Assembly: GCA_021292165.1 (NCBI GenBank)
Contig: CM037879.1
Coordinates: 288,336,272 to 288,400,271, forward strand
Direction: 5' to 3'
Length of the DNA stretch: 64,000 bases
From: Shinisaurus crocodilurus
Lineage: Eukaryota; Chordata; Lepidosauria; Squamata; Shinisauridae
The stretch's first letter is position 1; every line of letters starts with the position of its first letter. The translations under genes and the position numbers were made by a program. Below are positions 1-10,593 of this stretch, piece after piece. The notes beneath the pieces were generated by a model. It saw nothing but the letters and a program-made list of their open reading frames with translations. It made no database searches and was not told the origin of the DNA.

Positions 1-99
1 TACTTCATGCACCCCTATGGCACATGTAAGGGGGGGACTGTAATTAAGATGTTGTGCTAACAAAGGACAGTAGACAAAAGCTGCGTGATTACTAAGAGG

Positions 100-350
100 C
101 CCTCTGAGTGCCCTCATCTTTTGAAGTCTGGTGGGCAGCAACAGTGGGCAGGGCCTTCTCTGTTGTGGTGCCTTGCCTCTGGAATGTCCTTCCTTCCTTC
201 ATTTGCCAGACTGCATCCCTTCTGACTTTTAGAAAGAGATTTAAAGTGGGTGCTTTCCCCCTCAACTTCTTACACTGTCATATTTTCTTTATTTTAGTTG
301 TTATTAGCTGCATCACAAAAGTTTTGGTTAAGAGGTGAGACATAAATATT
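100..350 (+). mobile_element. L2-type LINE 3' remnant
   Basis: Translation of the plus strand gives GRAFSVVVPCLWNVLPS followed by a short basic tail, the decayed form of the post-reverse-transcriptase motif (RAFSVVAPxLWNxLP) found at the C-terminus of vertebrate L2 ORF2. The 5' part is missing, and the sequence ends with a tail at about 345 (aaataaacaaaat). It is non-functional. Confidence 0.6.
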
Positions 351-1210
351 TTAAATAAACAAAATAACACTATAGACTGTAGAATAAAAGGCATGAAAAG
401 ATGTAAATCTTGAAAGGGCTTAATATTAGATATAGCATAATGGCTAAATACTATTATTATTTATTTTCTTTTAAGTGGTATTGATGTACATGGAGCTTGA
501 TATAGAAACATAGCCAAAAAACAAACCCACAGGGTCCCTGCTCCAAGGAAGATACTGTCTAAATTTCAGCTGAAGAGGAGACAATAGAAGGGAGGGAGGG
601 AAGGAAACAGAGACCAACATAACAAGAGATAAATGTGAGTAAATATCACATACTTAGGCTTTGTTTCAGTCAGGGTTGAGGAATGAGCTTTGCAGTAAAT
701 CTATCCTTAATAAGTTAGTAGAAGTCTAATTGTTTAACAAGATAACCCGACTCACATGGGAATGCTGAGAAATGAGAAAACCGTGTCTTCACTTAAATCT
801 ATCTCTTCTAGTGTAGACAGGCACAGAGAGAGCCCAGCCGTGTTCAGAGCAGGTCAGTTGAATTGGTATTAGAGGTTGTGCTGACTGGGAACCTTTGAGT
901 TAAGCTAGTTGTAGAGATACTCAAATTCTCACCCTACAGTCATGACGGTTTCAGATTTTGGCATTTTGAACTAAATAGTGGTGACTCCAGCATTTCTCTT
1001 TCTAGCAGCTACCAAAACATATCACCACAAACTTTATTCAGTTCTTAAACTTTGGACCTAAACAAGGCAGATGCAAGAGATAAATTAATAAAATGTTCAG
1101 TATAAGTAAATCAAGACATTCAAGTGACCCCTCCCTTGTAATCCTCCTAAATAATACAATGCTGGCCCCTGAAAATGAGGTTTTTACTTTGCCCCAGTGG
1201 ATGAGATAGT
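351..1210. other. Unassigned stretch
   Basis: AT-rich sequence with no ORF, RNA gene or complete repeat that I can recognise. It holds a short purine-rich patch (about 586-608) and a phrase near 531-560 (cacagggtccctgctccaag) that resembles common reptilian interspersed repeats, but I could not define an element. Confidence 0.4.
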
Positions 1211-1324
1211 CAGCAGAGTTCTCCAACCTTGGGTCCCCAGATGTTTTTGGCCTACAACTCCCAGCTGGGGCATGCTGGGAGTTATAGGCCAAAAACATCT
1301 GGGGACCCAAGGTTGGAGAACACT
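1211..1324. mobile_element. hAT-like hairpin MITE with 8-bp TSD
   Basis: A near-palindromic element: the left half (TTCTCCAACCTTGGGTCC...) is repeated inverted in the right half (GGACCCAAGGTTGGAGAA). The sequence GAGATAGT lies immediately on both sides (1203-1210 and 1325-1332), an 8-bp target-site duplication as expected for hAT transposons. There is no coding capacity. It sits 3' of the AATAAA of the candidate gene end on the minus strand. Confidence 0.8.
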
Positions 1325-1371
1325 GAGATAGTGTAACCAGAGGCTATTCAAAAGTTCAATAAATTGAAAGA

Positions 1372-1377
1372 TTTATT
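1372..1377 (-). promoter_or_regulatory. Polyadenylation signal AATAAA (candidate)
   Basis: TTTATT on the plus strand reads AATAAA on the minus strand, about 394 nt downstream of the TGA stop of the candidate terminal exon. The intervening sequence has no poly-T tract marking a retrocopy tail, which fits an authentic 3' UTR. Such hexamers are common by chance in AT-rich DNA. Confidence 0.4.
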
Positions 1378-1770
1378 TAAAATTCAGGCAGGAAAACAGT
1401 GCATGCTTTTCAATGTATGAAAGATGAAAGCATCAAGAAATATCAAGAGATAATAAACATAAACAATTTATACAGAAGAGTGAATGCAAAAGAACATTAT
1501 ATGCAGTAATAAAATGTGAAATATATAAAGATTACAGAGGGGAAAAAAACAATTGTAAAGCCACTAGGCAGGGTGACCTGAACCTCCCAAATGATACCTG
1601 AGTAACAGGAGTCACATACGGTTTATGTGGTGACCCAGTACGGGTTGCATCCTCAGTGTGTCCAGACTGTAGGAGTCAGAGGAGCATTGGATGCCATCTT
1701 CTGTGTGGATACATGCTCTCTGCTGCCTCCTGTGGTGTGACTGGCATTCACCAAACAGTGTAAACATGCA

Positions 1771-1984
1771 TCATGCAGAAGTTATACTTTTGCCTTTAGG
1801 TTTTCCAGAGTCTAAGTGTACAAAGCTGTCCTTGACAGTACTGTATGGATTTGCATTCTGAGCACGAAAACTTTTGCGTGTCTTTTTGTAAACATCACTT
1901 AGTATATAGCGGGGTTCTGTCTTGTTTGAAACTAACCGGGGTCTCGAGGGTTTTAATGCCCTCAGCATCCTCCTTTGCTTTGTA
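1771..1984 (-). CDS. Candidate terminal coding exon of an unidentified gene
   Basis: Minus-strand open frame of 70 residues plus TGA, starting after an acceptor (cttcagaatctattag, AG at 1985-1986) that follows the pyrimidine tract ctcccctttacctcttc and a CTAAC branch-like motif. The peptide is basic (KQRRMLRALKPSRPRL near its start, GKPKGKSITSA at the end) and has no domain I recognise. Spliced to the 2119-2257 segment the reading phase is continuous (AG+T gives Ser). An alternative acceptor at 1994/1995 is stronger on pyrimidines but breaks that phase. A 3' UTR and AATAAA follow. A decayed retrocopy or a chance ORF remains possible. Confidence 0.4.
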
Positions 1985-2118
1985 CTAATAGATTCTGAAG
2001 AGGTAAAGGGGAGTGCTTGCTAAGTTAGCGAATGTTGCGTCAGAGGATTTCAACCTGCCTGTACTTGATGTTGGGACGGCCTCTTGTCTCTTATAAAAAT
2101 GCTATGGCTTTCACACAC

Positions 2119-2257
2119 CTGTCTTTCCTGTCATCATGCTTCTGCTGAAGCTGCTGGATAGATACATGCAGAGAATTGATTTCCAGCAGAGAATTGATTT
2201 TTGGCTCATTTCCAAAATGGTTCATGTGGAGCTGCTCTACAGTTTTGGCCAGTCTTT
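2119..2257 (-). CDS. Candidate penultimate exon, coiled-coil-like
   Basis: A 139-nt minus-strand segment (2 nt, 45 codons, 2 nt) open in one frame, preceded by AAG (plus 2258-2260) and followed by the donor AG|GTGTGTG (plus 2111-2118). The peptide is Gln/Leu-rich (INSLLEINSLHVSIQQLQQK), consistent with a short coiled coil, and contains an in-frame 18-bp duplication (INSLLE/INSLHV). The donor leaves 2 nt, matching the 1-nt start of the 1984 exon across a 134-nt intron. Its upstream acceptor is pyrimidine-poor, which is the weak point. Confidence 0.3.
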
Positions 2258-2686
2258 CTTAAATGTCACCAACCACATAGCTGAACCAGTACAACAACAG
2301 GGATAAACAACCAAATATCCCAGTGGGCAATATCCAGTATTGGTGTCATTGTCCATTTTCCGGACGTGAACAGCTGGTGAATAGCTCTCACAATACGAAG
2401 TGGGTTTAATAGGGGGAGCTTGGGTAGCTGGATATTGTGAGCTCCCTTCTATACACCACATCCGGTTAATTTCTAAGTCATTGTGGGCTGCTAGTTTATG
2501 TGTTCAGCCAAATCAACTGGTAAGCTTTTCTTTGCCCTCAGCTACTTCTGGCTGGATTCGGGGGTTGGAATGTTCCTTCAAGCATAGGGTGGAACTCCCT
2601 GTAGAAAACCTGCAAGCTACGGAGAAGTCTAGGCTGGACACTTCTCCCCAAATATGCTGATTTTATGTACATTTAAGTATGTAGGC

Positions 2687-2819
2687 CAGCCTCCCCCAAC
2701 TTGGTGCCTTCCATATGTTTTGGACTGCAACTCCCACTATTCCTGACCATTGGCCATGGCTGGGGCTGATGAGAGTTGAAGTCCAAAACATATGGAGGGC
2801 AACAGATTGGGGAAGGTGG
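2687..2819. mobile_element. hAT-like MITE, 'ccaacttggtgcc' family
   Basis: Inverted-repeat element beginning CAGCCTCCCCCAACTTGG and ending with its near complement (ggttggggaaggctg in better copies). The centre is the pair cattggccatggctgg/ggctgatgagagttg. The flanks ATGTAGGC and ATGTTGAT match only partly, so the TSD is decayed. Related copies are at 3207, 11428, 39895, 40796, 48676 and 55844. Confidence 0.65.
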
Positions 2820-3090
2820 ATGTTGATCATTAAGTTAAGAATCCCATATTGCATGTTTTATGGGTTGTCTATCATGCAGGAACCAAAAGCGCTCCACACC
2901 TTGGACACTAGGGCTTTCTTGCAGACCCGTGAATGATGAAAATCACATAGTATTGACAAAAATAATTCAACAGCGATTAGAAGTAGCCAGGACTCAGATG
3001 CTGCTCATTACTATTTGGCTTTCAATCATTACATTTGCAGCCCCGGCCTCTATGTAGGATTGGAGATGCTGGTTAAGTGTCTGCTTGTTA

Positions 3091-3142
3091 TTTGATGGTG
3101 TTGAAATATTGGCAGGAATTTGATGGTGTTGAAATATTGGCA
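3091..3142. repeat. 28-bp tandem duplication
   Basis: TTTGATGGTGTTGAAATATT followed by GGCA occurs at 3091 and again at 3119, period 28. Two copies only; it probably arose by slippage. Confidence 0.85.
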
Positions 3143-3206
3143 CCCCTTACTTCCTATATTTGCTGGTTTCATCCTTGTTTCCCTTGCCTCTCCCTATCTG
3201 CTACAG

Positions 3207-3270
3207 CAGCCTTCCCCAATATGGCACCCAATTCCCAGCATCCCCTCAGGTGCCAGGTTGAGGAAGGCTG
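3207..3270. mobile_element. Short MITE derivative
   Basis: A 64-bp deletion derivative: the termini CAGCCTTCCCCAA and GGTTGAGGAAGGCTG are inverted, but most of the inner hairpin is lost. It shares the ends of the 2687 and 40796 elements. Confidence 0.6.
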
Positions 3271-3382
3271 CTCTACTATCTGAATTCTACGGTCTTCACA
3301 AGAGGGACCTGTCTTTTGCTTACGTTACTCTGTAAATTGCCATAAGCGTTGATATCATTATGCATGTACATTCATCCTATAC

Positions 3383-3636
3383 CAGTGTTCTCCAACCTTG
3401 GGTCCCCAGATGTTTTTGGAATTTGGCCTACAACTCTCAGCATGCCCCAGCCAGCATAGCTGGCTGGGGCATGCTGGGAGTTGTAGGCCAAAAGCATCTG
3501 GGGACCCAAGGTTGGAGAACACTGTTTTTGGAATTTGGCCTACAACTCTCAGCATGCCCCAGCCAGCGTAGCTGGCTGGGGCATGCTGGGAGTTGTAGGC
3601 CAAAAGCATCTGGGGACCCAAGGTTGGAGAACACTG
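3383..3636. mobile_element. Compound hAT MITE with tandemly duplicated hairpin
   Basis: A 254-bp element with CAGTGTTCTCCAACC at the left end and the complement GGTTGGAGAACACTG at the right. A perfect 8-bp TSD, TCCTATAC, flanks it (3375-3382 and 3637-3644). Inside, a 112-bp unit carrying a full hairpin is present twice in tandem (3413-3524 and 3525-3636); the two units differ at one base in the loop (cata/cgta). The single TSD shows one insertion, so the duplication happened within the element. Confidence 0.9.
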
Positions 3637-4005
3637 TCCTATACAAATAACAGAAATGGGGTTCAGGAGGAAGCATGAAACAAACTCCTACAAGCTGTCA
3701 TCACAAGGGCTCAGGAGTCAGGACCACCTAGCATCCGTTGTATTTGCTATTGGGGAAATGAGCCTCCATGTTATATGGCCCAGTGCTTTTTAAAGATTGC
3801 AGGAGGGTCTAGAGACGAGAGTAATTTAGGCAACTAAATTGTTTTTCTAAATGTCACATTCCTCTCTTTTGATAAAGGAATGCTTCCGATACTGCGTATG
3901 ACTTGACCGTGGGCAGGTTCACATGTTACACTAAGCCACCCTGCAAGTCAGCCACGGTGGGTCGGTTCTGTGCCAGACAGATGATTGGGCTTGCCATGGG
4001 CTGTT

Positions 4006-4033
4006 CTCCTCCTCCTCCTCCTCCTCCTCCATC
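4006..4033. repeat. (CCT)n microsatellite
   Basis: About nine tandem triplets (tcctcctcctcc...) with a degenerate end. It accounts for the proline run seen in one translation of this region, so no protein is inferred. Confidence 0.9.
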
Positions 4034-4565
4034 CCGCTCAGTCCTCCAGCCAGCTCTAGCACATATCCTAATGTCCTTCGTGGCAGAACCCACCTTGACT
4101 GCCCCTCCCTGCTCTGATCAGTACCCCTTTTTGCTCGCCACCAGTTTTTTTTATTTTTTTATTTTTTTGGAGCCTCAAAAAAAGCGTAGTTGGGGGTGTC
4201 TTTTTTGTTCCAGTCCTTGAAAATAGCACAACTGTGTTTGTAAATTTTTTATTTTTTATTTTTAAAAACTTTTTCCGGAGCACTTACTGATGCAGCTACT
4301 GTAGTTCCTTTGACAGTTCTAAAAAACCAACAAACAAACAAAAAAAACCCACAGAAATATATACAAATTTAATGTCTGGGAAGTAAAAGGAGGGGAAATT
4401 TACGCCAACTTAAAGGCTGGGAAGTAAATGCAGGGGAAATTTGCACACCTGCAGTAGCTGCTCCAAAAGGGAGCTGCAAAAAGAGGGTGGGGGGAGTTAA
4501 TATCTCCCATTTCTTGAGTGTAGCTGGAGACTCAGGGAAGTGTTGAGAAGGTGGGGGATACTGAG

Positions 4566-4965
4566 GAGAGACTGAAAGAACTGGGCATGTTTAGCCTTCA
4601 GAAGAGGAGACTGAGGGGAGATATGATCGCACTCTTCCAGTATTTGAAGGGATGTCACACAGAGGAGGGCAAAGATCTCTTCTCGATCATCCCAGTTTGC
4701 AGGACACGGAATAATGGGCTCAAGTTACAGGAACCTAGATTCCACCTAAACATCAGGAAAAATTTCCTGACTGTCAGAGCAATAAGACAATGGAATCAAC
4801 TACCTAGGGAGGTGGTGGGCTCTCCCAGTCTGGAGGCATTCAAGGTGCGGCTGGACAGACATCTGTCAGAGATGCTTTGACCGGATTCCTGCATTGAGCA
4901 GGGGGTTGGACTCGATGGCCTTGTAGGCCCCTTCCAACTCTACTTTTCTATGATTCTATGATTCT
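4566..4965 (+). mobile_element. 5'-truncated CR1 LINE, young, with TSD
   Basis: About 400 bp encoding the C-terminus of CR1 ORF2 (EERLKELGMFSLQKRRLRGD ... AIRQWNQLPREVVGSPS ... LDRHLSEML, stop near 4878), then the 3' end GGGGGTTGGACTCGATGGCC and two copies of the 8-bp tail ATTCTATG. AAGGTGGGGGATACTGAG occurs at 4548-4565 and 4966-4983, a perfect 18-bp target-site duplication. By eye it differs from the same part of the 14-kb CR1 at about five positions in 400. The breakpoint is ambiguous by 3 bp (GAG). Confidence 0.93.
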
Positions 4966-5509
4966 AAGGTGGGGGATACTGAGCCGTGTCAGTTCAACAC
5001 TTTAAAGTGAGAGGATTGCATTGCTAAGGGGGAGATACTTCCCCCCCCCTTTTGGTGCATCTTCTTTTTGCCACTTCCCCCCCTTTACCAGTGCTTTTCC
5101 ATTGACTCCTTAGCAATTGGTCCCAGGCAACTATGTGCGAATTAGCCTATATGCACACCTTGTCAATCTGTTACCTTCTCCGCTTGGCTGCTCCCTTTGA
5201 CAGCTGAATCCGACAAGGAAATTGACCAGGCAAGACTACACATATTGGACTGTGGTAAGAGCACACTTGTGAAGGAGCACCAAAAAATAATAATAAAAAG
5301 AAATTTAGGAATGCAGTTGCACAATATTCTGGGACCATACTTTTTTTTTTTTTAAACGGTAGCGAACCAGTGATGGTTACTCCAAAGTGCCGCTTGGGCA
5401 TCGGTGAAGGGGCAGTCCCTGGCGGTGGCACCGGCAAGATCACGAAGAGCAGCAGGGCTTTTTGCCACTCTTGCCAAGTGGCTCGCTAGGCAATCCCTGC
5501 AACCTATGA

Positions 5510-5700
5510 TGAAATTGCACTCCTGGGATTGGATGATATGATAACCCCCATCGTGGTACGAACAACCTGTAGAACAAGCCATGGGTTCTCAAGGTTGATT
5601 GTTCCCAAAAAGTAAACCACCCTGTGGGAAGCCATCTGGATTCGGATGACACAACAACCCACCGTGGCTTACCCACGATGGGTTGTCGTGTTGTGCAAAC
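5510..5700. repeat. Inverted repeat region, possible MITE
   Basis: CACAACAACCCACCGTGG (5650-5667) faces CCACGATGGGTTGTCGTG (5673-5690) across a 5-nt loop, with 16 of 18 positions complementary. Related words (cccatcgtggtacgaacaacc) occur upstream from 5547. No TSD was found. It may be an old palindromic transposon. Confidence 0.4.
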
Positions 5701-5704
5701 TAGG

Positions 5705-6426
5705 TTAGTATTTGACCGATTATTGACTGGTCAGTTGACCAAGTATTTAGTGCCTGGTCAAAAGCGCCCTAGAATTCCTCTTATCATCCTGGCTAGCTAT
5801 TCAAAATAATAACCCCAAGAATAATAACCACAGCTGCAGAATCTTGGTTGTGAATGCTGTCCATAGAGACACCCCCTGTGCTGAGGCCAGAAAGTGGCTT
5901 ATAATTGCACAACATTCTGGGAGCAAAGCAACTTACTGTTTTGATGTTATTCTAATACTGAATTGTTAGTAGCTTCATCTTGAACACTCATAATTTGAGG
6001 ATAACCTTAACACTTTTGAAAGAGAGTACCATAAAACATAGTTCTGACAGGTGGGATTGGCTTTGTGGGTGTCTTTCCTAAACATTGATGTGTTGATGCA
6101 TTTGTGAGCAGATGGGAGCAGTGGGCAGAAAATGGGTGAAAAAGCAATTGTCAAGATTAGTGTAATCACGCCTACGTGGCATGCCATGTGCTTTACCTCA
6201 CGGATGTGTTCCTTCAGTTTAGAGATTGTATGTTGCAAGATAAAACTCTCAACCTCTTAATACCCATCTTATTTTTGAAACCATTTATTTGGATTTTTAA
6301 GTCTTGGGTTTTGGATGGAAGGAACCTTAGAATATATTCAAATCAAATAAATAATGAAGGGTTTAATTGAGGAACAGATGGGAGAAAAGGATATTAGGGA
6401 GGGGAAAGGGAGACCAAGGTGTAGAT
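5705..6426. other. Unassigned stretch
   Basis: No feature that I can support; the short open frames on both strands show no recognisable motif. Confidence 0.4.
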
Positions 6427-6559
6427 CAGGGCTCTCCAACCTTGGGTCCCCAGATGTTTCTGGACTACAGCTCCCAGAATCCCTTGCCATTAGCCATGCT
6501 GGCTGGGTATGCTGGGAGCTGTAGGCCAGCATCTGGGGACCCAAGGTTGGGGAGCCCTG
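6427..6559. mobile_element. hAT-like hairpin MITE, perfect 8-bp TSD
   Basis: A 133-bp element starting CAGGGCTCTCCAACC and ending GGTTGGGGAGCCCTG. GTGTAGAT is repeated exactly on both sides (6419-6426 and 6560-6567). The interior is the shared hairpin (ctacagctcccagaat / ggagctgtaggcc) with the stem partly decayed. Confidence 0.9.
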
Positions 6560-7194
6560 GTGTAGATGGTTGAACTCTGTTAGGAATGAACAGAGCCTTT
6601 CTGTCTCCTTCCTCTATGTACCTTTTGTCCTCTTTGTAAGTGTACCTCCCCACTATTCCCCATGTTGTTGAAAACATGTGGGGCAGGACTTGTTTTTTTA
6701 ATAGTTTTGGTTTTATATGGTGCTTAGCTAAGTTGAGGTGCTTTCTGGAGCAGGCATGTTGGTGTACCTCCTTGTTGAGGCTTGGGAAGCTTGGCAATGC
6801 CCATTTTTAAAGCAAGTGTTTGAGAACTGATCAGTTACTACTTTTTGCTGTATATCTGCTGCTGTTTTTTTTTAAAAAAAACCCATGAGTTTTTATTTTA
6901 TAGCTACTGAGAGATGAATTTGGGGGCAAGACGTAACTAAAGCTACGCACTTCTAAGTTGCATTGATTTCAAGGATCTAAGCATGTGGCATCAGTTAGGT
7001 GCCACAACTGAAAAGGCTCTGCCGTGTGCCAGCCATGCTTGGGTCAAATGCAATGTTTTGTACTCAGCTGTTGTGCAACCAAGTGCAAAAGTATATTTTG
7101 TAGGAAGTTGCCCCGAGGAAGAGAGGCGACCTCACCTGATAGGGCTTTCTCTTGGGATTTATACTATGACTTGTCCCAGATCACATACCTTGCT

Positions 7195-7275
7195 CTGCTT
7201 ATTTATTTATTTATTTATTACATTTCTATACCACCTTTCTGCTAAGGCATCCAAAGCGGTTTACAATGTTTAAAT
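7195..7275 (-). mobile_element. L2-type LINE 3' end
   Basis: Reads (TTTA)n then ttacatttctataccacc...aaagcggtttacaa. The reverse complement (ttgtaaaccgc...ggtatagaaatgtaataaataaa) is the typical terminal signature of reptilian L2 copies. Only the last ~75 bp is present. Confidence 0.65.
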
Positions 7276-9106
7276 ACTCAAACAAACGTTACCCCCCCCC
7301 CCAACCAAACATACACCACTTCTCTCAGGCCAACTGAAGGTTTTTTCTGGAGCTGCTGGTACAATCTCTTTATTCTAGAGCAAATGTTCCTATGAGTTTG
7401 CGGCAGCCTCCCAGATGGATCTCTGCTTCTGCACCCTCTAGTAACAGAGATATTAGATTTTTCTCGCTGACATTTTAGGCATGTTGCTAATTTAGTTCTT
7501 TAATTTAGCAGTTCGTTGAGAGCATAATTACTGCAGTACTAAATATTTGATTGAAAAGAACAATAAGACACCTCCAGTTAAAGATGTAATAGCATGGATA
7601 AGCTGCTTCAGGATAATATGATTAATGGAGTTGCAGGCTGTTCTGGCACAATTAGGATGCTTCTCTGAAATCCTCACATACCAAGTTGTAGAAAGTGTTG
7701 CCATTTCAGGCAGTGTTCTGGGAAGAAGGGTTGGATGGAGCACAGATCCAGATTGGCGCTAAAACACTCTGGTTCTCTTTTGAGCATTATAAGGCCTCCC
7801 TCCCTGTATCACATTATTTTGCTGTGTACCTAAGGTGCTTTAAGCATGCCGTGTGAATATGACCAATACATGTACAGTACAGATACACTTGTCAGTGAGC
7901 TGGGATTGGCTGCAGCTCCCTGTGGATTGTACACTTGGTAGCAAACCCAGGTTTGTTTTGTATATAATGTGAAATGGTCTTTAACCAAGTCTTTATTTTG
8001 TCTTTAGTATGCATAGTGAAGAGAATACACTGTCTATTAGGTCACATATTCTGTGGTGTGTTTAGTGGCTGGAGAAAACTCCAAAATGGATTATGGCCCT
8101 GCAACAGTAGATATCACTACTCTCCCCTTTCCAAAGGCAGGGAGTAGTATTATTTCATTCCTCTTCCTTTCCTTCTCCCCAACTCTCTCCCGAATGTTTA
8201 TTAAGATCCCTTGAAGTATCAAAGTCCCTGGGAGAATCAGTACTTTAAATATGGACAAAATGGGCCTGCAGGAAAGCAACAGAGGAGTCAACAACATCCA
8301 AGGTCAAGGCAAGCAACAGCTTTAGGTGGTATGCAAAGGCTTGGTCCAGGACAGGAGGACAATTGTATCGAAACTTGTTTTCTACTTTTGTCCTATGTGA
8401 ATAGAGGAAATAGGAGCTTCAGACTGTCAGTTCCTCATAGCTCCTTCTGGAGTGATGTGTTGTAGTAAAAAAAAGAAAATGGAGTGCTGGGGCAATATAT
8501 ATGAATATAGTTGTTCCTTTACCAAGTTTCTTAATACTGGAAATAATAACTCATTGAACTCTTTGGTTCCATTCTGTTAAATTTATTCATTTGTTTATAA
8601 AATAAAATATATTCTTTAAAAATGGCACCTAGTGTGTCTCGCTCACCCACCCACTGTCTAGCAATATTCAAGACGTGAATAGATGTCATCAGTGGTGTGA
8701 GTTTCCTCTCTTCATATAGTTGGCTGCTCTTTGCAAGGACAGGACAGCTTGCAGTATGACGATGTCACAGCATGCACTGGCCATCCCTAGTTGTTACAGG
8801 GGCTGAACAAGAGACAGGGCTGCTGTTTTCAGTGGAAGCCTTGTGTTTGCTCTAATATCTACTTCTAGCTAAACACTCCAAAGTTTGCAGCATCTGGGAC
8901 TTCCTCAAGGTCACTATGTTTATGTGTTACATATTGAAATGGTGGAGGGAGCTGGGAATGATGTAGAAGTGAGAAGCTTGTGGCGACGAGCTGGCAGTGG
9001 GTGCAGTTGGGTTCCAGTAGTTTTATGGGGAACAGGGGCTCTAGCGGTCGCTTGTTAATATTATTTCTAATATACTGGTCTGCAGCATTCTTGCACTTTA
9101 AATGTA
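7276..9106. other. Unassigned stretch
   Basis: About 1.8 kb of mixed-composition sequence with a poly-C tract near 7291-7302. Open frames are short and lack recognisable motifs. No repeat or RNA gene could be assigned. Confidence 0.4.
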
Positions 9107-9355
9107 CAGTAATACCTTGGATTGCAAGTAACTTGATTTGAGTGTGTTTTGCAAGACAAGCAAATTTTTAAATATTTATTTATTTATTTATTACTTGATA
9201 TACAAGTGACGTCTTGCAATACAAGTACTGTAGTACGTCTTAAATTAAAAATCTCTGTACAAATTTTTTTGGGGGATTTCGTTTTGATATAAGAGTGTTT
9301 TGGATTACAAGCACGTTTCCGGAACGAATTATGCTCTCATTCCAAGGCATGACTT
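9107..9355 (+). mobile_element. Tigger/pogo-like nonautonomous element, copy 1
   Basis: A 249-bp element starting CAGTAATACCTTGGATTGCA and ending ...TCATTCCAAGGCATGACTT, flanked by TA dinucleotides, the target of Tc1/mariner-superfamily transposons. Copies at 32568 (inverted) and 37720 share the whole internal sequence (ttgcaagacaagcaaattt ... tgtacaaattttttt ... acaagcacgtttccggaacg). It has no ORF. The 'ccttggattgcaag' termini resemble pogo/Tigger elements; that assignment is from memory of the type. Confidence 0.8.
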
Positions 9356-10270
9356 TATTTAATGCCCACATTGTGTTAAGCTTAAGAGCAATACAGTAAT
9401 GTGATTCATGCCATGGGGGGTGTCTCTTGATTCAAGAACAGAATTAACTTTATTCCTGAGGCCACAGAAATCTGTGGCATTGAAGCTGCCTCCAAAATGG
9501 AAGTGATCTTCCTCTCGGTTGCCTTCCACATGGCCTCAAATGTTCTCCATTGGTGTCCTTGAAATCCTGAATTCTGTAGTCTCATTAACATTGTTCTTCC
9601 ATTTAATTGGGAGGATAGCTGGTGGATGGCGACTGGCAGCTGCTGTGGTTGAAGAATGCAGCTGAAGGCAAGCGTGAGCTGGATGAGAACAAAACAATAT
9701 TCCTGAGGCCATTAGGCACTTTGAAGCAAGACTTCCAAACTTTTAGCCCTTGCCTCTTTGATATTTTTTGCTTCATTTCTCAAAAGAACACATTTGCCTC
9801 TCTTTACCATTGCTTTAGCAAACTTACACAGTGATACTTAAAACAATGACTTCCTTAGATCAGGTGACTTTAAGGTATTCTTTGCAGAAAAGTTAAAAAA
9901 GGGCAAGTTAGATGATGACTTTTAAGAATTGTATAACCTTCCTGAATCTAGGGAAAACAAGTTCCTTTTAAAGGATGATTAAAACAAATATGACCCTTCC
10001 ATTTCACTTTCTAAAATGTTATTCATTAACTTTAGTATATGCAGTGATGCTTCATCTCGCTCTCTTTCGTACTTCCCAGCAGTTGACTGTGGTGACCTAC
10101 CAATAGAATTGTCTTTGATATGCGCACTCTTCTGTCCCATTCCTTGAATGCAGACGTGGCTGGTCCGTTAGCTCTTTGGACTAAAATTTTGTCCCACCAC
10201 CTTGTGCCCCATTCAAGTCTTTGTTTTGGGGATCACCAACAAACTATTTTCTCGCTCTTTCAAAAGGATG
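9356..10270. other. Unassigned stretch with repeated phrase
   Basis: No gene recognised. The phrase attcctgaggccacagaaat/attcctgaggccattaggca with a following 'ttgaagc' occurs at about 9451 and 9700 in the same orientation, suggesting a decayed local duplication. Confidence 0.35.
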
Positions 10271-10274
10271 ATGA

Positions 10275-10590
10275 TAATAATAATGATAATGGTAATGATA
10301 ATAATTTATTTCTTACCCGCCTCTCCACTTAGATCGAGGTGGGGAACAACCATAAATATAAAATACATAACTAGTTAAAAACATAGTAAATATTCTTAAA
10401 ATATTCTTTAAAACCTTTAAAAGTATCCTAAAAACTCTTAAAATTCCACTGGGTAGGCCTGTCGGAAGAGGTCAGTCATTATGGCCTTTTTAAAAGCCAA
10501 GAGACTGTCTAGTTGACGAGTCCCCTCCGACAGGCCATTCCATAGTCTGAGAGTAGCAGAAGAGAAGGTCCTCTGGGTGGGTGTACAAAT
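10275..10590 (-). mobile_element. L2-type LINE 3' region
   Basis: On the minus strand it encodes RTFSSATLRLWNGLSEGTRQ ... a degenerate match to the L2 C-terminal RAFSxxAPxLWNxLP region, then an A-rich 3' UTR and the terminus near 10300 (cttacccgcctctccactta). It abuts a different LINE fragment on the opposite strand at about 10592. Confidence 0.65.
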
Positions 10591-10593
10591 GTC

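Noticed and set aside
3903..4220. Proline-rich protein
   Set aside because: The proline run is a (CCT)n microsatellite.
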